A stretch of 64,000 bases of DNA from Rhodoblastus sp963704565 (GTDB lineage Bacteria > Pseudomonadota > Alphaproteobacteria > Rhizobiales > Beijerinckiaceae). The stretch's first letter is position 1, and each line of letters starts with the position of its first letter. This document shows, one piece after another, positions 60,123-64,000 of this stretch. The stretch is from positions 1,674,001-1,738,000 of the forward strand of contig OY969917.1 of the NCBI GenBank assembly GCA_963704565.1. The letters run 5' to 3'. Below the pieces are notes generated by a model. That model saw only the letters and a list, made by a program, of their open reading frames with translations, searched no databases and had not been told where the DNA came from. The position numbers were made by a program, and so were the translations under genes.

Positions 60123-61703
60123 TCACGCCCTGGCGATCTGATAATCCTTGACGTCGGCGAATTTGATCGCCGGCCAGCGTTCCTGGTCGTAGCGCAGGCT
60201 GAAGGCCGATTGCGCCAGAAAGACCGGCGCGCCGTCGAGATCGTTGGCCATCGAGGACGGATAGGCGCGGACGAATTTTTCCAGTTCGGCCGGATCGTCG
60301 GCCGAGACCCAGCGGCAGATTTCGAAACGGCTGGTCTCGAAACTGACGGGCAGGCCATATTCCGCCTGAAGGCGCTCGGCGAGCACGTCGAGCTGGAGCG
60401 CGCCGACCACCCCGACCATGGCGGGCGAGCCGTCATGCGGCAGGAACAGCTGCACCACCCCCTCCTCCGCCATCTGCTGCAAGGCCTCGCGCAATTTCTT
60501 GGCCTTCATCGCGTCGCCGAGCTTGACCCGGCGCAGGATTTCCGGCGCGAAGCTCGGCACGCCGCGAAACACCAGATTTTCGCCCTCGGTCAGCGTGTCG
60601 CCGATGCGCAGCGCCCCATGGTTGGGAATGCCGACCACGTCGCCGGCGTAAGCTTCGTCCGCCAATTGGCGGTCCTGGGCGAAGAAGAACTGCGGCGCGT
60701 TGAGCGCGATATTTTTGCCGGTGCGCGACAGCCGCGCCTTCATCCCGCGCAACAGTTTTCCCGAAGTGACGCGTAAAAAGGCGATGCGGTCGCGGTGGTT
60801 CGGGTCCATGTTCGCCTGAATCTTGAACACGAAGCCGGTCATCTTGTTCTCGCGCGGATCGACTTTTCTGGTCGAGGCCTCGACCGGCTGGGGCGGCGGC
60901 GCGAATTCGGCCAAAGCGTCGATCAGATCCTGCACGCCGAATTTTTTCAGCGCCGAGCCGAAGAACACCGGCGTCAGATGGCCTTCCAGAAAAGCCTCGA
61001 CCACAAAAGGCTTTTGCGCCTCGCGCGCCAGTTCGATTTCCTCCATCGCCAGCAGCGCGTCGGCGTCGGAGGAAATTTCCGCGATCTTGGGATCGTCCGG
61101 GCCGGACACCTTGATCGGCTCGGCGTCCTCCTCCAACCGGCGCACGACATTGGCGCGCAGGTCATAGGTGCCGGCAAAGGATCTTCCGCGCCCGATCGGC
61201 CAGGTCAAAGCCACCGTGTCGAGGGCGAGGGTCTTTTCGATCTCGTCGAGCAGGTCGAAGGGATCGCGCAACTCGCGGTCCATCTTGTTGATGAAAGTGA
61301 TGATCGGAATGTCGCGCAGCCGGCAGACCTCGAAAAGTTTGCGGGTGCGCGCCTCGATGCCCTTGGCGGCGTCGATCACCATGATCGCGCTGTCCACCGC
61401 GGTGAGGGTGCGATAGGTGTCTTCCGAAAAGTCCTCGTGGCCCGGCGTGTCGAGCAGGTTGTAGACGCAATCGCCATATTCGAATGTCATCACCGAGGTG
61501 ACCACCGAAATGCCGCGCTCGCGCTCGATGCCCATCCAGTCGGAACGGGTCTGGCGGCGATTGGCCTTGGCGCGCACCTCGCCCGCCAGCTGAATCGCGC
61601 CGCCGAACAGCAGCAGCTTTTCGGTCAGCGTGGTCTTGCCGGCGTCGGGATGGGAAATGATGGCGAAGGTGCGCCGACGCGCGACGGGATCGAGATTTTT
61701 CAT
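60123..61703 (-). CDS. prfC: Peptide chain release factor 3
   Basis: A 526-residue translational GTPase. G1 HPDAGKTTLTEKLLLFGG, G2 RERGISVVTS, G3 DTPGHEDFSEDTYRTL, G4 NKMD, then RF3-specific domain 2/3 sequence (GKLLRGMKARLSRTGKNIAL). RF3 recycles RF1/RF2 from ribosomes. Length is normal. Confidence 0.96.
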   Translation of the reverse strand: MKNLDPVARRRTFAIISHPDAGKTTLTEKLLLFGGAIQLAGEVRAKANRRQTRSDWMGIERERGISVVTSVMTFEYGDCVYNLLDTPGHEDFSEDTYRTLTAVDSAIMVIDAAKGIEARTRKLFEVCRLRDIPIITFINKMDRELRDPFDLLDEIEKTLALDTVALTWPIGRGRSFAGTYDLRANVVRRLEEDAEPIKVSGPDDPKIAEISSDADALLAMEEIELAREAQKPFVVEAFLEGHLTPVFFGSALKKFGVQDLIDALAEFAPPPQPVEASTRKVDPRENKMTGFVFKIQANMDPNHRDRIAFLRVTSGKLLRGMKARLSRTGKNIALNAPQFFFAQDRQLADEAYAGDVVGIPNHGALRIGDTLTEGENLVFRGVPSFAPEILRRVKLGDAMKAKKLREALQQMAEEGVVQLFLPHDGSPAMVGVVGALQLDVLAERLQAEYGLPVSFETSRFEICRWVSADDPAELEKFVRAYPSSMANDLDGAPVFLAQSAFSLRYDQERWPAIKFADVKDYQIARA

Positions 61704-61890
61704 GATCGGCCGGAATGAGGAAGCTGCCGCTGCTTAGCGCGGATGGCGGGCGGAAGGCAATTCGGGCAATTTAACCAACGTCGATCCAGATGGCCTTGAC
61801 GGGCGCCAACTTGAAAAGCGGCGCCGCCGGACGCAGTCTTGCTGCGACCGACGCCCATATCGGGCGAATGTCAGTCAAGGGGGGCGAGAA

Positions 61891-62121
61891 ATGTCCGAGG
61901 AGCAAGACAAAAAAGCTCAACTGAGGCAATTCTATCGATCCGTCACGATTTTGGGGGCGATCGGGACAATATTTGGCGTCATCAATCTGTTCGTCAGAGA
62001 TCAGCTTATATCAGACGGCGAGAGCCAGCCGGCTTTCGTCATGATCCTCAGCTATGGGGCGCTGCTCTTAGGCCTCATCGCGTTAATTGGGGGCCTTATC
62101 ATGCTGAACCCCAAGAAATAA
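61891..62121 (+). CDS. Small two-helix membrane protein
   Basis: A 76-residue protein: charged start (SEEQDKKAQLRQFYR), helix 1 (SVTILGAIGTIFGVINLFV), a polar loop, helix 2 (ILSYGALLLGLIALIGGLIM), basic end. GGGGGCGAGA precedes the ATG. No family recognised. Confidence 0.7.
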   Translation: MSEEQDKKAQLRQFYRSVTILGAIGTIFGVINLFVRDQLISDGESQPAFVMILSYGALLLGLIALIGGLIMLNPKK

Positions 62122-62352
62122 GGGCGCAAAAACGGCCGCCCCTTCCGGGCAAAACAGTCTCGGCGGCCATTTGGGATTTCAGAAAAAAATTATTGGTTAA
62201 GCTGGCTTAAGAAAAAGTAGGATCGTCTTCATCACCGACGACGAAAACGTCGGCCGCGCATCCTGGCGCGGTCTCAAACTCATGTCGCAAAGCGGGAACC
62301 AAACCAGCGGCCCGCCCCTTGAAAAAAGGGCGGGCCATGGCGCGGCGGGGCG

Positions 62353-62634
62353 TCAGACCGCCCAGCAGGCTTGGCGATAGGGGCCGAGGCGATAACCGGG
62401 CCGGCAATATGGCTGTCCCCAGAAACCATAGCCGGGCCGGATCCCGCGGACGCCCCATTGGCCGCCGGGCTGGCAGCCGCCGTAGGGACCGCGATGCCCA
62501 TAGGGGCCGCAGCCGCCTGAAACCAGGATGACGCTCGCGCCGATTCCCATCGGCGCAATCAGCGGCTCGGCCTGCGCCGCCGACAGGCCAAGGGTCAGCG
62601 CCAAGGCGCCGGCGACGACGATCTTCGTCAACAT
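62353..62634 (-). CDS. Exported Gly-rich small protein, GCG_CRPN-like
   Basis: A 93-residue protein: signal peptide (TKIVVAGALALTLGLSAAQA), then GCGPYGHRGPYGGCQPGG, close to the GCG...CRPN prefix motif seen in methylotroph and Bradyrhizobium small secreted proteins, then a Gly/Tyr/Arg-rich tail. Function unknown. Confidence 0.8.
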   Translation of the reverse strand: MLTKIVVAGALALTLGLSAAQAEPLIAPMGIGASVILVSGGCGPYGHRGPYGGCQPGGQWGVRGIRPGYGFWGQPYCRPGYRLGPYRQACWAV

Positions 62635-62684
62635 GGTCCTTCCCTCATTTTCGTGGACCGGTCCGCGCCGGAGCGCGGCGGCGG

Positions 62685-62957
62685 TCACTCCTTGGTCGCG
62701 GGCGCGCTTGCCGCCGGAGCCTTGGCCGGCGTCATGTGCTTGGTCGCGCCCTTGGCGCGATGAGAACGATGTTTCCGGACATGGTGTGTCTTGTGGTGAG
62801 CCATCTTGGCCGCCGGGGCCGACTCGGTCGCCGGGGTCGTCGCGGCCGGCTGGGAGTCCGGGGTCGCCTGGGCCAGAGCGGCGTCGCCGAAGCCAAGCAG
62901 CGCGATCAGGGCGCCGGCGGCGGTGGCGGCGCGAAGGCTTTTGCGGTTGATCGACAT
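62685..62957 (-). CDS. Exported His/Lys/Ala-rich small protein
   Basis: A 90-residue protein with signal peptide (RAATAAGALIALLGFGDAAL, AQA site) and a low-complexity mature part (Ala/Pro/Thr, then MAHHKTHHVRKHRSHRAKG). The cluster of His and basic residues could bind metal or nucleic acid; no evidence beyond composition. 50 bases upstream of the Gly-rich gene, same strand. Confidence 0.75.
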   Translation of the reverse strand: MSINRKSLRAATAAGALIALLGFGDAALAQATPDSQPAATTPATESAPAAKMAHHKTHHVRKHRSHRAKGATKHMTPAKAPAASAPATKE

Positions 62958-63115
62958 CTTTGTCTCTCCATCCTTTGGGCGCTCGATTTCCGCGCCTCAC
63001 AGAAAAGAATTTGCCACCCTCCGGCTGAACGTGGGCCGAACGACTTGTTCATCCGCAATTCACCCGCGAAAAGTCGGCGTGGCGGTCGGGTTTCAAACCT
63101 GCTAGGCCTCTCTTC

Positions 63116-63805
63116 ATGTCCAGCGAAACAGCAGAGCCGCGCATCGCCATCGTGGTCGGCATGAAATCGGAAGCGCGCCTCGCCGACGCGGGGGGCCTCG
63201 TCGTGGTCGGCGGCGGATCGTCGGCGCGGGTCGAGGCGGGACTCGCCCAGTTTCATGAGGCGAAGCCGCTTCAGGCGGTGTTGAGTTTTGGCGTCGCCGG
63301 CGGCCTGGCGCCCGGTCTGCGGCCCGGCGATCTTTTCGCGCCGACCGCCGTCCTGTCGGGCTCAACGGCTTTTGCCTGCCATCAAGGCTGGACCCGGCAT
63401 CTCGCGCGCTCGGCGTCAAAAGCAGGCCATGGCACGCTGCTGGGCGTGGATGAGCCGATCCACGCGCCGGAACGCAAGCGCGGGCTGCACAAGCAAACGG
63501 GGGCCGTCGCAGTGGATATGGAATCGCATGGCGCGGCGCGTTTCGCCTACGCCAACAACTTGCCGTTCGCGGTGTTCCGCGCGATCTCCGACCCTCAACA
63601 CCGCGCCATACCTTCGGCGGCGCTGGCGGGCTTCAAGCCCGACGGCTCGACGGACGTCTGGGCGGTTCTGGCCGCGCTGGCCAGAAATCCCGGCCAGACG
63701 GCGGCGCTGATCGCAACAGCGCGCGACGCCAAGGCGGCCTTCGACGCCCTACTCGGCGGCCGTCGCCGTCTCGGGAGGCTTTTCGGCTTCGACCAGATCG
63801 TTTAG
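63116..63805 (+). CDS. hpnG: Hopanoid-associated phosphorylase
   Basis: A 229-residue nucleoside phosphorylase-like protein: IAIVVGMKSEARLADAGGLV at the start, VLSFGVAGGLAPGLRPGDLF near residue 57, AVDMESHGAARFAYANNLPF near residue 136. HpnG removes adenine from adenosylhopane to give ribosylhopane in bacteriohopanetetrol synthesis. Its 3' end overlaps the convergent hpnH by 57 bases. Confidence 0.9.
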   Translation: MSSETAEPRIAIVVGMKSEARLADAGGLVVVGGGSSARVEAGLAQFHEAKPLQAVLSFGVAGGLAPGLRPGDLFAPTAVLSGSTAFACHQGWTRHLARSASKAGHGTLLGVDEPIHAPERKRGLHKQTGAVAVDMESHGAARFAYANNLPFAVFRAISDPQHRAIPSAALAGFKPDGSTDVWAVLAALARNPGQTAALIATARDAKAAFDALLGGRRRLGRLFGFDQIV

Positions 63806-64000
63806 CTGGCGCTCGATCTGATCCGCATAGTGGAATTCCGCCGGGCGCTGCTTGTCGAGCGGAATATCCGGCGCAAAGGGGCCTTCGGTGTTGACGCCGA
63901 ACAAAGCGACCTTGAGCGCGGCCAGGGGGTTCTTCACCGCATGGGCGACGGCGCTCGGCTCGAAGCCGGAATGGACCATGCAATTGGCGCATTTCTCGTA
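63749..64000 (-). CDS. hpnH: Hopanoid biosynthesis radical SAM protein HpnH, C-terminal part
   Basis: The C-terminal ~83 residues of HpnH; the frame runs off the right window edge. YEKCANCMVHSGFEPSAV and DIPLDKQRPAEFHYADQIER are typical. HpnH attaches adenosine to diploptene to form adenosylhopane, the step before HpnG. Tail ends in EKPPETATAAE. It is convergent with hpnG. Confidence 0.93.
   Translation of the reverse strand, partial: YEKCANCMVHSGFEPSAVAHAVKNPLAALKVALFGVNTEGPFAPDIPLDKQRPAEFHYADQIERQLNDLVEAEKPPETATAAE

Overview
The window is high-GC DNA from an alphaproteobacterium, most likely of the order Hyphomicrobiales (Rhizobiales). Support comes from a three-gene cytochrome bc1 operon, the hopanoid genes hpnG and hpnH, an Omp25-type porin, KGG and GCG_CRPN-like small proteins, an extensin-like lipoprotein, and a moxR to cca block of a kind common in that order. 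A methylotroph-like relative (Methylocystis, Methylosinus or Rhodoblastus type) is my guess; the window holds no gene that proves it.

Bases 1-15380 are the right part of a P2-type contractile tail cluster, all on the plus strand: baseplate J (cut by the window edge), gpI, a 7.7-kb cassette of fibre and fibre-associated genes, sheath, tube, a tail-assembly chaperone with a lambda-type -1 frameshift signal, tape measure, gpU, gpX and gpD. Head, integrase and lysis genes are not visible here, so it could be a prophage end or a tailocin. Host genes start at 15589.

Bases 15589-32719 are mostly core genes: an acyltransferase-like membrane protein carrying an in-frame palindromic element, fumC, a KGG protein, petABC, trmL, hemF, a Flp pilin, an extensin-like lipoprotein, a DUF2852 gene between two copies of a structured repeat, a TetR regulator, a 27-codon membrane peptide followed by a strongly folded RNA segment, an RpfF-like diffusible-signal-factor synthase, a RecQ-type helicase, a cytochrome c and a GNAT enzyme.

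Bases 32809-41048 are a mobile-element island of three related IS91-type elements of about 2.6 kb. Each has a tyrosine recombinase, a Y2 HUH transposase and a small third frame. Copies A and B are head to head; copy C is more diverged. A 39-codon exported peptide gene lies between B and C.

Bases 41199-51787 hold a minus-strand operon moxR-DUF58-BatA/DUF4159-VWA and, divergent from it, DUF1285, a CoA pyrophosphatase, an exported protein, a small membrane protein and cca. From 52076 there is a porin, then two 1192-bp IS5-family copies with 5-bp target duplications. The first copy hit the last codon of a glutathione S-transferase gene and fused it in frame to the transposase. cspA lies between the copies. 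The rest is rlmJ, an RNase T2, small exported proteins, a WecG/TagA-type glycosyltransferase, prfC and convergent hpnG/hpnH, the latter cut by the window end.
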